Shown: in pieces, positions 24,575-36,425 of the stretch
How the letters are laid out: every line of letters begins with the position of its first letter
How positions within the stretch are numbered: position 1 is the stretch's first letter
NCBI GenBank assembly: GCA_022496805.1
Contig: CM040089.1
Span: forward strand, 44,562,372-44,626,371
Reading direction: 5' to 3'
DNA: 64,000 nucleotides
Origin: Pohlia nutans
Taxonomy: Eukaryota; Streptophyta; Bryopsida; Bryales; Mniaceae
The notes under the pieces: model-generated
The model's input: only the letters and a program-made list of their open reading frames with translations
Database searches by the model: none
What the model was told of the DNA's origin: nothing
Made by a program: the position numbers and the translations under genes

Positions 24575-24877
24575 AACAGAACCTGTGATGTGGTTGGAAT
24601 ATGCATTCGACGTGGTTTGCAAGCGGATTAAATGACATCATCAAGAAAATTCCCAAAGATTATGAGAATATTATAAACGATTCCAAAACAATATATATAT
24701 ATTTTAAAATATTCCCAAAGATTCTATTTTTACTATATTAATGATTTTGGGTATTTTCCCTGGTTATTATATTACCTCATTAATGCAAATGCTTTACAAC
24801 ATTAGAAACTTTTTTTGTTAAGAAGTATGACACCCTAGCCTGAAAACACCCTCTCATACGATGTAATAAACCTATTA

Positions 24878-25210
24878 ATATGCATCTAAGTTATTTTGCA
24901 AACGTTCATTGTCCATTTCTTTCAATTGTAGTGCAATATACTCCACCAAATGCGGATTTGCCTTTGTTGGAATTTTGATCTTCTCTTCCGCCAGCTTGCC
25001 CTGCACTCGCACATTGTTCTCTTGTATACTTCCATTCCTTGCTTTTACTGGCATGTTTTTCCATGAGAATATAGCTGTGTTTTTGACAACCCATTCGTGT
25101 CCCTCACCAGATGGCTCCCACAATGCTTCCGTGCAATTCATATACTTTGCTCTACTAGATCCCAGGTGGAGAGGGGATGGAGAGGGACTTTGGGTGCGTG
25201 GCCGCGCATC
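24878..25210 (-). pseudogene. Unrecognised gene fragment beside a solo TIR arm
   Basis: Read on the minus strand, the last part of an open frame gives ordinary protein text (TEALWEPSGEGHEWVVKNTA, IFSWKNMPVKARNGS, VEYIALQLKEMDNERL), richer in GC than its surroundings. Upstream it runs into a TA repeat and a CT tract and is not credible there. It lies next to a solo end of the long-TIR family R and may be a captured or decayed element gene. Function unknown. Confidence 0.35.
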
Positions 25211-25256
25211 CAACAACCAAAAATAGCAAAATAAAATAAAATAAATAAAAAATACG

Positions 25257-25259
<3 letters not shown>

Positions 25260-25301
<42 letters not shown>
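25260..25301. repeat. (TA)n microsatellite
   Basis: About 21 uninterrupted TA units. Confidence 0.95.
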
Positions 25302-25305
<4 letters not shown>

Positions 25306-25324
25306 TTGGTTGCCGCCATTTAGG

Positions 25325-25577
25325 TTTTAGTAGCCATAGCTGAAAAAAAGATAGAAAGAAAGAAAAGACAAGAAGGAAGACAAGAATGAAGAGATAAAAG
25401 AAAAGATAAAAGAAAAGATAAATATAAAAATAAAAATTGCATAAAAGAATTGTTTGTTTACAATATAAGAGATTGTAGAAAGACAAAAAATCGCCATTTT
25501 TTTAGACAATGTTTTTAATGCGCCCGGGGCCAAGTGCATGATTATATGGCCAAGTGCGTAAATAGCGAATTGCGTGT
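25325..25577. mobile_element. Solo terminal arm of long-TIR family R
   Basis: Homologous to the right arm of the element at 11094-12310: AGACAAGAAGGAAGACAAGA, GAATTGTTTGTTTACAAT, GGCCAAGTGCATGATTATAT and AATAGCGAATTGCGTGT follow in the same order. No partner arm was found leftwards to 24575, so this is a truncated or rearranged copy. Confidence 0.7.
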
Positions 25578-25819
25578 TTTTAGCTAATTAGAACCAAATC
25601 AAATAATTTTTTAAAATGATGATTATTAAAGAAAGCTTTTTCTAAAGATTTTGTGAAATTTTTCAAAGAGATTTGTTGAATATAGCAAGTACCTAATCTA
25701 AAAATTAATTATTAATTAGGAAATCTAATGCCTAATTGACCAAGGTATTAAAATATTCTTCAATTTGTTGTTCTACTACTACAAAAAAATCCCCTTATTT
25801 AATAAACCAAAATATCATA

Positions 25820-26010
25820 CCCCATAGCAGGTTCAACACATACTTGTCAAATTATCTAATTGTTCTGAAAGATTCCATTTCAACATATGTCATATTCTAC
25901 AGATATTCTTCAAGATTTTTTCCACCTTACAAAAAAAATAAAAATTGAACCTTTGTTCCAAATAATTTCCTTTCTATTTTGAAGAATCATTTTTTGCCAA
26001 ACCTGCTCTT
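25820..26010. mobile_element. Possible MITE related to family K
   Basis: Left CCCATAGCAGGTTCAACA and right TGCCAAACCTGCTCTTGG are imperfect inverted repeats like the AGCAGGTTCGGCA ends of 16069-16966. The interior is AT-rich and non-coding. Confidence 0.45.
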
Positions 26011-26557
26011 GGAGTTCAATATATAAATTATTGTAAATGCACTAACTAAGCATACTTTGTGATCTCTTATTGAAACTTGAATTTGTTATATCATACAAAT
26101 CGTCTTAGACAGTTCCAACACAAGAACTATTGTGCCGAATTCAAGTATTGACCAACCTAATTCTTTTAGATTTCAAAGTAAAGTATTAAAGTAGAATGTC
26201 ATGAAACGATTCATACATTCAAAACCAATGTGTAGAGTGACCTATAATGGTTAACAACCAAACTCAATGTCACTTGTGTGTCAACCAATCAAATTTGTGG
26301 AATTTGGATTGGTTCGTGGAATCATATGTTCACAAATTTGAATAGTCTAGTTATCGGTTTTGGGTTATGATTAACTTTCCACTTTGAAAATTTGTAGAAT
26401 TTTTTTTTAAGAAAAATTATGAAAAAAACTGCATTCTCCATTATTTCGATTTTCCTACAAAGGAAAAATACTATACTCCTACTGCACGTAGGCTAGAAAG
26501 CATATTAAGTTATTCGTTTCAGAACATTCTAACTAAGGTAAGCAGACCCATTACCAG
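26011..26557. other. Intergenic, no gene seen
   Basis: AT-rich, non-coding. The segment CAACCAATCAAATTTGTGGAATTTGG with nearby repeats of the same words suggests an old element, but its ends could not be defined. Confidence 0.35.
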
Positions 26558-26738
26558 TAGTGCTCCTATTGACACCAAAATGTACTTGGCACCATCATCT
26601 TAAAAGGAGATGTAGACCGACTGTACTGTACATGGTTTAACTTTTTCTTAGAAACCGGTTTGGCAAGTACAGTAGCCCTACATTGCCCATTTAGAACGAA
26701 AGCACTGAATACATTATGGTGGCAATAGGAACAATGTT
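26558..26738. mobile_element. MITE family Q
   Basis: Inverted ends GTGCTCCTATTGACACCAAA then ATGTA on the left, and TACATTATGGTGGCAATAGG then AAC on the right. About 180 bp, non-coding. Confidence 0.6.
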
Positions 26739-27393
26739 GGCATTACGTGTGGCTTCACATGGAGTGCAGGGTAGGCACGAAAATATTTCCACAAAGAAAT
26801 GCCAAAATTGTGAGGGAACTGAAGGTATGCAACAACCAGTGAGAGTGACAAGGAGGACTGAATGAGCTGCTGTAGCTAACAGGGACTATGATCTATGTGG
26901 CAGTCCAGCAATGAATGCTCCAAAGCCTGTGTACCCCTGCTGCATTATTTGGCTCTCTAGAGACACCACGCCATGAGCGACTGGAATCTGCCTGACCCCA
27001 AGTCAAGGCAAGCTAAGCGAGTTGGCCGCATCATAATACCCTAAACCTGGCGTCCCACCAACTTGTTCATTTTGGGAGTGAGAGGTGAGAACCACTGTGA
27101 ACTCACTCCATGTTCTCCATGGAACACTAACTTCCACTGATCGATCCATCACCCTTGCTCACTCTTTCTTCTTCCTCAATAATCACTCGCCTGCTAGCCC
27201 AAGCTGCTGGCTTTCGAGTGAGCTTTTTCACTCTCCCTGACTTTAGATCCATCTAGGACACCCCACATTGCCATCTTGGTGGTTGCAGCATTGCCATATT
27301 TCATTGGCTTCAAACCACCGACGCCCTCCTGTTGTTGTTGTTTACTATTTACAAGCTCAACAAGTGCTAGGTTCACTCACTGAGTGAGTGTAA
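26739..27393. other. Upstream region of a candidate gene
   Basis: GC higher than the intergenic average. At 27145-27185 there is a CT-rich tract (CTTGCTCACTCTTTCTTCTT) like a plant 5' UTR. Several short upstream ATGs occur. No complete gene is visible. Confidence 0.35.
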
Positions 27394-28457
27394 ATGGGCG
27401 ATCACTCTTCCTCCGGCTTTCTTTTGCGAGGTAGAAATGCTCACATCACTCTCACGTTTTTGGTGCTCTCGATTCTGGGATGTTTGATCTTGCTAGACTG
27501 TGAATTTTGGTGATTCAGTTTTGGCCCTAAACTTTTTGGTGCAGAGTGTGACTCAGAAATGTACATCCCTGGTATATTCTTTCCTTAGAACATACAGTGG
27601 GTGACGTCTCCTGAGCTGCACTCTACCCTAGTGGCATTATTAAATTTGAGTTAAATTTAGGAGGTGTTGGGTGTGAGCTACCTTGGTTGCTGAGACTCTG
27701 TGGATCTGGTTAGACTCTTGTTACAGTGCAAGGCTTGAAGGATGGTGCTCTTTACGGTTGTGAAGCAAGACACTCTTATGCCCATCGATGGCCAGAAGCT
27801 CCGCACCTCTGATTTTCTGCGCAAGAAGGTGCATACCAACAATTTCATATTCTCCTCCCTCTTTTTCTTTACCTGTGTATTCTGTATGGTGGCTTTTGGT
27901 ATTCTTTGTTTCAATGGCAAATGGCAACCTCTTTTGCCACTGTACCTTTCAAAGTGGGCCGGCAGTCGTATACTTCTGGATCCAGCAGTTTTAACGGACT
28001 TAGCTTGGTTATTTAACCCCTAATTGGGCCTCATGTGTTTTTTTTAGCGGTTTTGAGGAGATCATATGGAGAAAAAAAATTCCCCTTTTTTTACCATTTT
28101 TAATAATAACAATAATAATAATAATAATAATAATGATAATTTTTTTTTACCTGCACCGATTCTGGTGATATAAAATATGGCCCCATCTAAATTATATTCT
28201 TCACAATATGAGCAATCGATTAAACCCATGAATCCTTGATCCTCTAAGGGTTGATGCAGTACATGTGAATGATTCGCTTGGGTATTGCTTTAGGTTGCAG
28301 TTCTGGATATTTGGAATTTGCAGGCTATTGCATTGTTGGTAGCTGAGATGATGATTGAGGATTGGTTGTGTGCAGGTGACAGTGATCAAGCAAGACCATT
28401 CTCTTGCCAACATTGTGCAGTCCACCTTCGATGCTCTTCCGTCGGAGAAAGTGAAAG
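27394..28457 (+). other. Candidate small or broken gene of unknown function
   Basis: Three separated segments look coding. (a) 27394-27510 encodes 38 residues starting MGDHSSSGFLLR with a hydrophobic stretch HITLTFLVLSILGCLILL, then stops. (b) 27742-27828 encodes MVLFTVVKQDTLMPIDGQ and on to FLRKK before a GT. (c) 28376-28457, preceded by TGTGCAG, encodes VTVIKQDHSLANIVQSTF and on to EKVK before GT. Segments b and c join in phase and both contain a TV-(V/I)-KQD motif, as if one were a diverged copy of the other. No downstream exon was found before the next gene. I do not recognise the product. Element A4 lies in the putative b-c intron. Confidence 0.3.
28013..28254 (-). mobile_element. TTAA MITE family A copy 4
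   Basis: Starts TTAACCCCTAATTGGGCC and ends CCTTGATCCTCTAAGGGTTG, so the right TTAA is mutated. Text such as GCCTCATGTG and TTTTAGCGGTTTTGAGGAG aligns with copies at 30665 and 40502. It includes a (AAT)n tract at about 28103-28137. Confidence 0.7.
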
Positions 28458-28586
28458 GTGCTCCACTGATTCCACTTGAAACAATCGATCATATCGATAT
28501 TCTGCAATCAAACAATCAATAGAGATCGGTGTATAGAATGCATCCTCGTGTCGCCAGCCCTTAACATTGGAATGTTGTTTAAACCA

Positions 28587-28640
28587 CGTCATTCTAACGT
28601 GTTGGAACAAAATTCGTTGCAACGCGTTAGAATGACATTG
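28587..28640. repeat. Short inverted repeat
   Basis: ACGTCATTCTAACGTGTTGG and CAACGCGTTAGAATGACATT form an arm pair of about 20 bp with a 10-nt loop. Further AATGTCGTT words follow to 28692, possibly a small MITE with unclear edges. Confidence 0.45.
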
Positions 28641-28970
28641 AAATGTCGTTGTAGCATGTTCTATAGAAATGTCGTTCTTACAATGTCGTTTGAAACACCT
28701 GCTCCCAGTTGTGTGATTCTAACTATGGCGGTAGAAGAGCTCTTGCACTGATCACTGAGACTGTTTTGCACCTCAGTCTTTGCTAAGCAGAGATGCACAT
28801 GAGTGTGAGCAGGAGCTGAGTTTGGGGCACGGGGGAAGTCATGCCAGGGCCACGCAGGCAAGTGAGCCGGACTAGCAGACACTGAAGAGGTAAAAAGTTG
28901 TTTTTTCGCAAACAAGACACTATGCACAAGGTTACATACGTTGATTGTCTAAACATAACTTCTCTACCAA

Positions 28971-29178
28971 TTAACCCCGAAAGGACCAAGGATTTATGGA
29001 GTTAAAATGACAATTTCAATCGATCATATTGTGAAATATATAATTAATATGCGACCAAATTTTATATCACCAAAAATCAGTGAAGAACATTGCATGTGTT
29101 GATAAAAAAGCAAACAAATTTTAACAAAAGAAAGTCTACTCAAAACAGGAGAACTAATTTTGGCTTCTCGCTAAGGAA
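28971..29178 (+). mobile_element. TTAA MITE family A copy 3, right end lost
   Basis: Left end TTAACCCCGAAAGGACCAAG and the interior (ATATTGTGAAATATA, ATCAGTGAAGAACATTGCAT) match copies 1 and 2. Homology stops near TTTTGGCTTCT without a TTAA. It ends about 135 bp upstream of the ATG of the DUF604 gene, so it may lie in its promoter or 5' UTR. Confidence 0.7.
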
Positions 29179-29313
29179 CTCAGTGTGTAAAGTCGAGTTG
29201 ATGAATTACCAGCTTGGTTGTAAAAACGATTCTGGAACAAATTTGTCACTTGTTTTTTACAATGTTGGGAACTGTGTGGCTAGGCCTTTTGGTGGGTGAG
29301 ATTGGAGGGAGCT

Positions 29314-32300
29314 ATGGTGAAATCAGGAAGCACTACTTCCTGTGGAAGCAAGCAGGCGACTTCAGAGTGTAACGACAATGGCTGGACGAAGATGGCCATT
29401 GTCATCACAGCTGTGTGTTTATGTTCATGCGTGTATGCATTCTCCCTCATGTTTATGAGCACGAAGCCCTGTTGGAATATCCCCAAACCATGCGAAAGGC
29501 GTGTCTGCGAAGGCAGCCATGCAGCCATGAAGCCCAGTCACTTGCAGCCAGCGAACTCATCAGCCCTGGAGCTGGACTGGAAGCCGAAGAACACGAGCTT
29601 GGGCAACATCGTGTTCGGCATTGCGGCATCCGCGAATTTGTGGAAGAAACGCAAGCATTACGTGAAGGAGTGGTGGAGGCCCGGCCAAATGCGCGGCTAT
29701 GTCTGGTTAGAGGAGCCCGTGGTGAACGAGACCGGGTGGGGAGTCGACCTCCCTCTCTGCCAAATCTCTGCCAACACTTCCCACTTTAAGTACACGCACA
29801 AAGTCGGCAGCCGCTCTGCCATTCGTCTCGCACGCATCGTCACGGAGATGTACAGGTATGTCAGAGCATCTCCACTCGTACAAGAAAATTTCATCACATT
29901 AGAGTTAACCAAAAAGTCAGCTCAAAGAGGAACGTTTTGTCAAACTCGTGTTGCACTCATATTGAAACAATAATAGACCAAAAACTAGTCTATGTCGATT
30001 TTTGAGACAACCTAAAACAAGGCCATGTCATTATTCTCCATTCCTCGCTATAGCTTTCACACCTTCCACCACAGCTCCAAGTCCATGGCCCACAAGGGGA
30101 CAATCTATGACAAGACACTATAACACCCAAGTATAGTTCAAAGGGAGGTTAGAAGTAGAGCAAAAAGGGAGGTTAGATGGAGGACTTTTTGGTTAACTCT
30201 ATTAAAACTTCATCACTCACATGTGTGACTTATTTAGAAGATAGGTCACTTGATTATCCTAGCCGTGCAACTCGCTATATTAACTTTCAACTCGCTTGTC
30301 TCCTAGTGTTCAAAAGCAAAAAGAATCTTCATCATTTATTATCCAACCTACTAACTACGAAAGGAAAAGTAGTATTTGTCGGAGTTGCACAACCTCGGTA
30401 AAAATTGGCTATTTTCCGGGGCAAAGAGAATCTTATAGCGGGGTCCAAGCATTTATTGCTCACTTTACATCCAAGGTTTACCGTCCTCATCTGTTTTGCA
30501 ATACGGGTGGCGATACTATTATGCTTTTTCCAAATCTCACAAAAATACTAAAGCTTGCTAAAATATTCCAGATTCTTTGCAGCAACTTACTATTTTTGGT
30601 ACATTATTGACTCTTTTTGCCACTTCTTTTTGTCGCTATTCCTACTCTTGCCCCCAAACACCCTTTAACCCTTAAAAACAAAAAGTCACATGTTTTTTTT
30701 AGCAATTTTGAGGAGGTTCTTTTGTTCAAATTTATTTGTTTATTTTTATTTTTTATCAACATTGATTCAAGTGATATAAAATTTGGTCTCATTTGAGTTA
30801 TTTTTTTCACAGTATAACATTTCATGGAATCCTTGGTTGTTTAGGGTTAATTTTGTTTTCTTTCTCATGTAGCCATATTAATGTCTAAAACTTGTGCAAA
30901 AATGGTATGACTGGTACAGGTTCAACCTGTCGTCGGTGGAATGGTTCGTGATGGGAGACGATGACACCGTTTTCTTCACCGACAATCTGGTGAGAATGTT
31001 GTCGAAGTATGACCCCAGGCAGATGTATTACATTGGCAGCCAATCTGAGAGCCATTGGCAGAACACGGAGTTTTCGTATGGGATGGCGTTTGGTGGGGGT
31101 GGCTTTGCTATTAGCTTCCCGCTTGCCAAAGCGTTGTCCCAGATGCAGGACGATTGCTTGCAAAGGTACACCCTCACAGCCTGCGTCCCAAAATCTATTC
31201 TATAACATAATGCGAGGTGTGCACGCACGTACGCTCCCCACGCCGTTCCGGTCGTGTCGTGTCGGGTGCCAACATGGGACCACCTAGTCTATTATATAAC
31301 GTAGGCTATGCACACACGCACGTTAATATGATTTCACCACTAGAATCGTCGTGTTGAACTCTGGCATAGGCCAACCTAATCTATTACATAATATGAACCA
31401 TGCACACACGCGCGAGGATGGTTCCATGTGAAAAATATCACGTGTTTGTTCTACCTAGTAGTAACTATGACACAGTGATGAGTGTGTTACAGTGAAGTTG
31501 TAAAAGTCAAGAATTCAATACTACACTGAAATGGTTATTTAGTATGGTCTAAAGTATTTATCACAAAGACATCTATTTGACACTAGTTGCAGTGGTGACA
31601 TTGTACTATTTGTGATGTGTAGTGGTGGCATTGCTAGATTGGACATACTAGTTTTCTTGTTGGCCAATTAACATGCCATACTAAATAACCATTTGGTGCA
31701 GTGGTTTGAGATTTCTCTCTAACTTGGTTGAGATAGAATATCAAGTTCTGATTGTTATCATGCTGTTATTCTGTACACCATGTTTCTTCATGCCTAGCTT
31801 GTGATTTGGTTGAGTGATACATAAAGCCAGAAGAGCTTAGCAAATTGTGTCTAATTCCTTTGTTTTGTGCCATTATCATGTGTTCTTTTGTGACCAGGTA
31901 TCCACAGTTGTTTGGAAGCGATGACCGAATGCACGCTTGCATTACAGAGCTCGGAGTCCCCATCATTAAGAATCGGGGCTTCCATCAGGTAATTAAAATA
32001 AAATAAAAATCTTAGCTCCTTTTCCTTCCACTCTGATTACTAAAATACCACATGGAATCACAGACGACCAAGTTCAGGATTCTTCTTTGAAAAAACACAC
32101 AACACTTTGAAACTGTTGCCTGACCGATTCCAATTTTGCTGAATCCCAATTCATGAAACGAATTGTGTTTGTATATAAAAAAATTTATATAATCACATGT
32201 CTCATTTTTATATTTCATATGACATTTTATCAAATATTTTTCTCTGTTTACAAAAAAGGAAAAAAAACAAAAAAAAACAAAGGGAATGCTACCCTACATA

Positions 32301-34124
32301 AGGTTCTTTAGCCCTTGTGGTACTCACCTCCCAATCTGGCCATATTTTGTCAAGGAATAGCATACAAGATTCCGGAATATGAAATTCTATCATATTAGTT
32401 AAGCTCAACTAAGGTTGAGTTGGTTGCTTCTCGCCAATGATAGTCCATTGAGTCCATGCTCTCTAACACTTTCTGGATCTTTTATAAAAGAATATTGTAG
32501 AACCTTGATGGTTTCTGGATTCTCTATAAAAAGAACTACTATAGATCCAGAAATCAAGAAGGGTGTGATCTCCCAACTGCTAAAGAACCTTGTGTAGTTG
32601 CTCTAATGTATTAATGTGATGAATGAACTGCCAGTTTGACATTTTCGGAGATCCACTGGGGCTGATGGCGGCACACCCATTGACACCCTTGTTATCAATC
32701 CACCACTTGGATGTGATAGCGCCAATTTTTCCCAACATGAGCAAGGTGGGCGCAGTGCAGAGGCTGATGAAGGCGGCCAAAGTGGAGCAAGCCAGCCTGC
32801 TTCAACAAACCCTTGTTTATGGACGTCACCACAAGTACTCATTCTCCATCTCCTCCGGGTACGTGGTGCGTGTATATGCAGGCTTTGTGGCACCTTGGGA
32901 GCTGGAAGAGGTGCCCAGGACTTTTAGGTCCTGGTATGGTGACACCGCTCGGTCTCATTTCCCTTTCAACATCCGGGAGCTTCCTTCTGAGGTTTGTAAA
33001 CAACCAGTCCTGTTTTACATGAAGAATCAGGTGCCCAAAATATCATCTCAAGGGCTCATAGAAACTGTCTACGTGAAAGAGGACCATTGGAAGCACCGTA
33101 ACTTGACTGGTTGTGACGCGAGATTGCACCAACTGGAAAGTGTTCGTGTTCGGAGTCTTCCCCTTGATTTCTCATGGTTTGAGGTAATTCAACCTTTTCA
33201 CTCTTCATCACTGCTTCACAATGATCTTGAATTGTTTGAGTTTAAAAAAAATCAGGGTTTCATTCCCCTTGTCAATGTGGTAGATTTTTTGAGACCTGAA
33301 CCACATGAGGGGAATGGTAAGATATCAATATACAGGGTAGGTGTCCCTATTATTGCTCACAACTATTGCCCTTATTTCATGTAAATAAAAGTTGTAAAAG
33401 AAAATACCCCACAACCTCGAAAATCAAGTTGTACTTTTATTCAACGAATTAAAGTGTTATTTGAATGTAATATAAAATTGTGTCCTTTTTGCACATGGGT
33501 CAATAAAAGATGTTTAATTTCCTTGTTCCTATTATTGCTCATGATTGATTTAGGTGAGTTAGTCGTTGGAGTATTGTTGCCGGTTCGTATTACTACTAAT
33601 TGATTTTGGTGAGCAATTATGGCAATCACTAATGCAAAGGGACACCCACCCTAATATGAAGATCGTGTAGGCTCTAGCAGATGAAATTATTAGTTTCTTT
33701 TACCGTGGTTATGTGGGCATAGTCTAGGGATTTAGATCGAACAAACTAATGATGCATGCACAGAGTTCTTCTCTAAAAGGTATGGAATTATTTGCTTTAA
33801 TTCCTTTTTCATTAAGAGGGTGTATGGACCATTTTAAATTTTACTGACAGAGAGATTTTGACTGCAAAAGTTGAATCTGTAATGTATTCAGTATGCTATT
33901 ACTCATGAGTGATGTATATGACCGTTTATTTGTTCATGTTTGAGTGGTCAATGTTAAGGCTTTGCTTCAATTGGCACCAAAAAGAAAATTTCAGGTTATA
34001 ACTTAAAATTGTGCTGTTGTTGCAGTCACGGAGGCTGTGTGGGAGGGTGAAATCATGGCAGAACAACTCAATTGACATTCATGTGAGAGCTTGCCAAGAG
34101 GATGAGCTCATCATTGGAAGCTAA
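29314..34124 (+). CDS. DUF604 / Fringe-related Golgi glycosyltransferase, 5 exons
   Basis: Model: join(29314..29855, 30920..31165, 31898..31988, 32635..33183, 34026..34124), 508 residues; every intron is GT-AG and phases agree. Residues 27-48 are a single signal-anchor segment (type II topology, lumenal catalytic domain). The enzyme domain starts at about residue 98 (IVFGIAASANLWKKRKHYVK). It holds the metal-binding DDD (FVMGDDDTVFF, residues 194-196), FGGGGFAIS (238-246), FGSDDRMHACITELGV (268-283) and the DUF604 core with AAHPLTPLLSIHHLD and PIFPNM. The C-terminus is a short Cys-containing tail (VRACQEDELIIGS). These order and motifs are characteristic of the plant DUF604 family in the Fringe/beta-1,3-glycosyltransferase group (GT31-like). 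Donor and acceptor sugars are unknown. The upstream in-frame codon at 29296 is GTG, so the ATG at 29314 is taken. The gene appears intact; introns 1 and 2 hold MITEs. Confidence 0.9.
29863..30205. mobile_element. Hairpin MITE with Harbinger-like end, in intron 1 of the DUF604 gene
   Basis: Near the donor, GAGCATCTCCACTCGTACAA and TTTCATCACATTAGAGTTAACC are followed by AAAAAGTC. At 30185-30205 the inverted GACTTTTTGGTTAACTCTAT occurs. GAGCATCTCCA is a common start of Tourist/Harbinger MITEs in plants. The same 40-bp end recurs inverted at 50148-50193. The right boundary is uncertain. Confidence 0.5.
30665..30850 (-). mobile_element. TTAA MITE family A copy 5, in intron 1 of the DUF604 gene
   Basis: Bounded by TTAACCCTTAAAAAC and CCTTGGTTGTTTAGGGTTAA, 186 bp. 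The interior TTTTTTAGCAATTTTGAGGA and GTGATATAAAATTTGGTCTC match copies at 28013 and 40502. It ends 69 bp before the exon 2 acceptor. Confidence 0.8.
31520..31706. mobile_element. MITE family S copy 1, in intron 2 of the DUF604 gene
   Basis: Inverted ends CTACACTGAAATGGTTATTT then AGTATGG on the left and CCATACTAAATAACCATTTG then GTGCAGTGG on the right. The interior resembles 50501-50721 (TATTTATCACAAAG.CAT). Non-coding. Confidence 0.7.
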
Positions 34125-35069
34125 ACCGTGCGTTCTTTTAACCTCAACTATTCTTTCTAGAAATAACAAGTGGACTTATTTCGTAGCAGGAACTCGTGAC
34201 ATTCTTGTGCTGGGGAAATTCTTAAGTAGCCAGTTGAAACAACCATTCTTTTTTTTTTTAGAGCGACTTGCAACTACAGGGATTGGAATCAGAATCAGGG
34301 GAGTTTAGTACTCAAAGCTAGGCTTTCAGGGAACAATAATAGTAACTTGGGGCCTGTCCTCAACGCTTGCTGTATGCACTTTATGGGATAGTTTCAGAGC
34401 AAGTCCACCGAGTAGGAATGAAATGGTGCAGGGATGGAATAGGGTGTTTCTACTTTATGGTAGTTTACCAGCAAAACTCACTGACAGTGGTAGATTAGGG
34501 GTGTCAGTTTGAGACTTGTTTTTCAAAACGCAATTTGAAATCTCTGCGAGGTGTGTAGGACTTAACTTAATTAGGGATGAGATTTTGGGGCTCAAAATTG
34601 TGTGTGCTGGATTTGGAAACAAACAAGCAATTTGCACAGTGCTGGGTTGGAATCGCAAACTCTGACTATCCCTATCAAGGAAGGATGGCCAGAAAATAAT
34701 TAAAAGTGGATTTCCGTTCTTTTCATCACCTGACTCCTGCCACGTTCACATGCAGTGCTTGTGACTAAAATTCAAGTGCAGATGAAATTTTAATGGATGC
34801 AGAAAACCAAGATGAAAACTTCGGATTTGTGTCTTGTGTGATGAAAAAGAACAGAGAAGACTGCATGAATAAAACACTGCATTTCCCCACCGTGTGTATG
34901 GAAACAAGACCAACCTTTGATTCTCAGGCATGGATGCCGTCAAAGATTCCTGCTTGCTCTCGGGAATATCCTTCCATTCTGCCTCTTCAATCATCCGTAC
35001 TCTGCCTGTCTGTGTCTCTTTTGCACAGATTGAGAACCAACTCTGGTTCCTTTTTGGAATTGGTGTGTA
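34125..35069. other. 3' flank of the DUF604 gene
   Basis: Moderate-GC non-coding sequence, probably 3' UTR followed by intergenic DNA, up to the first TTAA element of a long chain. No polyadenylation site can be fixed with confidence. Confidence 0.4.
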
Positions 35070-36425
35070 TTAACCCTTTGACGCGCCAGCGTCCATATTC
35101 TGGACGCTGGATGATTTCTACCGCGTCCCTTTACCACATACGGTGATGTTTTTCATCCATCCAAAATTCTCTTGATTCTTGTGCTGTTGACTACCATTTG
35201 GACAGTATGGATCTTCAAAATAAGATAATGTGAATTTTTGAAAAATAACAAAAGTGGTTTACGTCAAGTTTCATTCTTAGTTCTAAAAGTGAGACTTTAA
35301 ACATGATTTTCCATAATAAGTAGAATCAAATAATGGAAACCATACCATCTTGTAGTGCATGTTATTCCAATTTCATTACAATATTTCTTAATTTTTTTGT
35401 GTTAATTTGGATTTTAAATTGAATTTCAAGAGAAAACCTTGTAAATTAATTTTAAAATAATAATAATAAATATGATGAATCCAACCGTACAGATGTTATC
35501 TTCATATAGACATTTACAACTTTGCTTTGTACATCAACTTCATTTCTATTTGTCATCAAACATTTTATAACGAATCTTTAAAAACAGTGTTGAATCGGGA
35601 TGTTAACCCCTAAGGGTCCTTAGCTTTTTTGGGCTTAAAATCATCATCGCTTTTGATGTGTTATAGGTCTAAATGTAAGTGAGGTATAGAAATCTCAACC
35701 ATACAATCTTGTAACATACATGTTGTAGATCATGTGGATCAATTTTGGGGTCATTTGGCCATATAGATTGCAAGATCATAGTGTTTTAGTTCTAAAAAAG
35801 GATGCTAAAATTTTCCTAGCAACACAGTTAGAGGTGAAATTCGTTTTCAAAATTACTCAAATGAAAAAACTTTCAACTATAAAGTAGTTCAAAATCATCG
35901 TATAAACACATTGGTACCAAAAAAGCCTCATGAAAAAATTTAATGTGCCCTAAAGTGGCCTTGCAATGTCAAAAAGTAGCCCGAAAAGTGACCCATTTGA
36001 ACCAAAAAGCAAAAAGTGTTCAAACTAGACCCGTGCACTAAAATGACTCCCAAACATTCATAACAACATGGATTGACCTAAAACTTTTACCATGATAACT
36101 AGACTTCAAGGGGAATTCAACCCAACAAGTTTTATTGAAAACGGACTTGGGATGAAGGAGATACAAGCCCCCGAAGTTGCTGCCATCAAAATTCACAGAA
36201 CTGTCCAAAAAAAAGATACCTACTTTCAAATGATCACCAAAAATTCAATTCATCTCGGATTGATCTAAAAGATTTACCACACATTCCGTACATCATGCGG
36301 GGAGTTTCTTCAAAATTTCAGCAAAATCGGACACGTTTTGCAAAAGTTAGAGCACTTCGAAGGTGAATGTCCCTCAAAAACGTCCAAAATATGGACGCCG
36401 GGACGCTTAGGGGTTAAAGGGTTAA
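35070..36425 (+). mobile_element. TTAA element family C copy 1, interrupted by element D
   Basis: Left end TTAACCCTTTGACGCGCCAG then CGTCCATATTCTGGACG. Left-hand homology to 60172-60717 (reversed) runs to GTGTTGAATCGGGATGTTAA at 35606. The element then resumes only as AGGGTTAA at 36418-36425. Without D it is 545 bp, the same as copy 2 (546 bp). Its last TTAA is also the first TTAA of the next element B copy 2. Confidence 0.75.
35603..36417 (+). mobile_element. TTAA element D nested in C copy 1
   Basis: 815 bp. Ends TTAACCCCTAAGGGTCCTTA and GGACGCCGGGACGCTTAGGG then GTTAA. It sits inside the right terminal repeat of element C at a TTAA, which is duplicated exactly. This nested case is the clearest evidence in the window that TTAA is the target site. 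No transposase is recognised. Confidence 0.75.

Larger units (their letters stand above)
24575..25324. other. Intergenic, mostly non-coding
   Basis: It contains the gene-like fragment at 24878-25210 and a TA microsatellite at 25260-25301; the rest is AT-rich with no recognisable feature. Confidence 0.4.
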
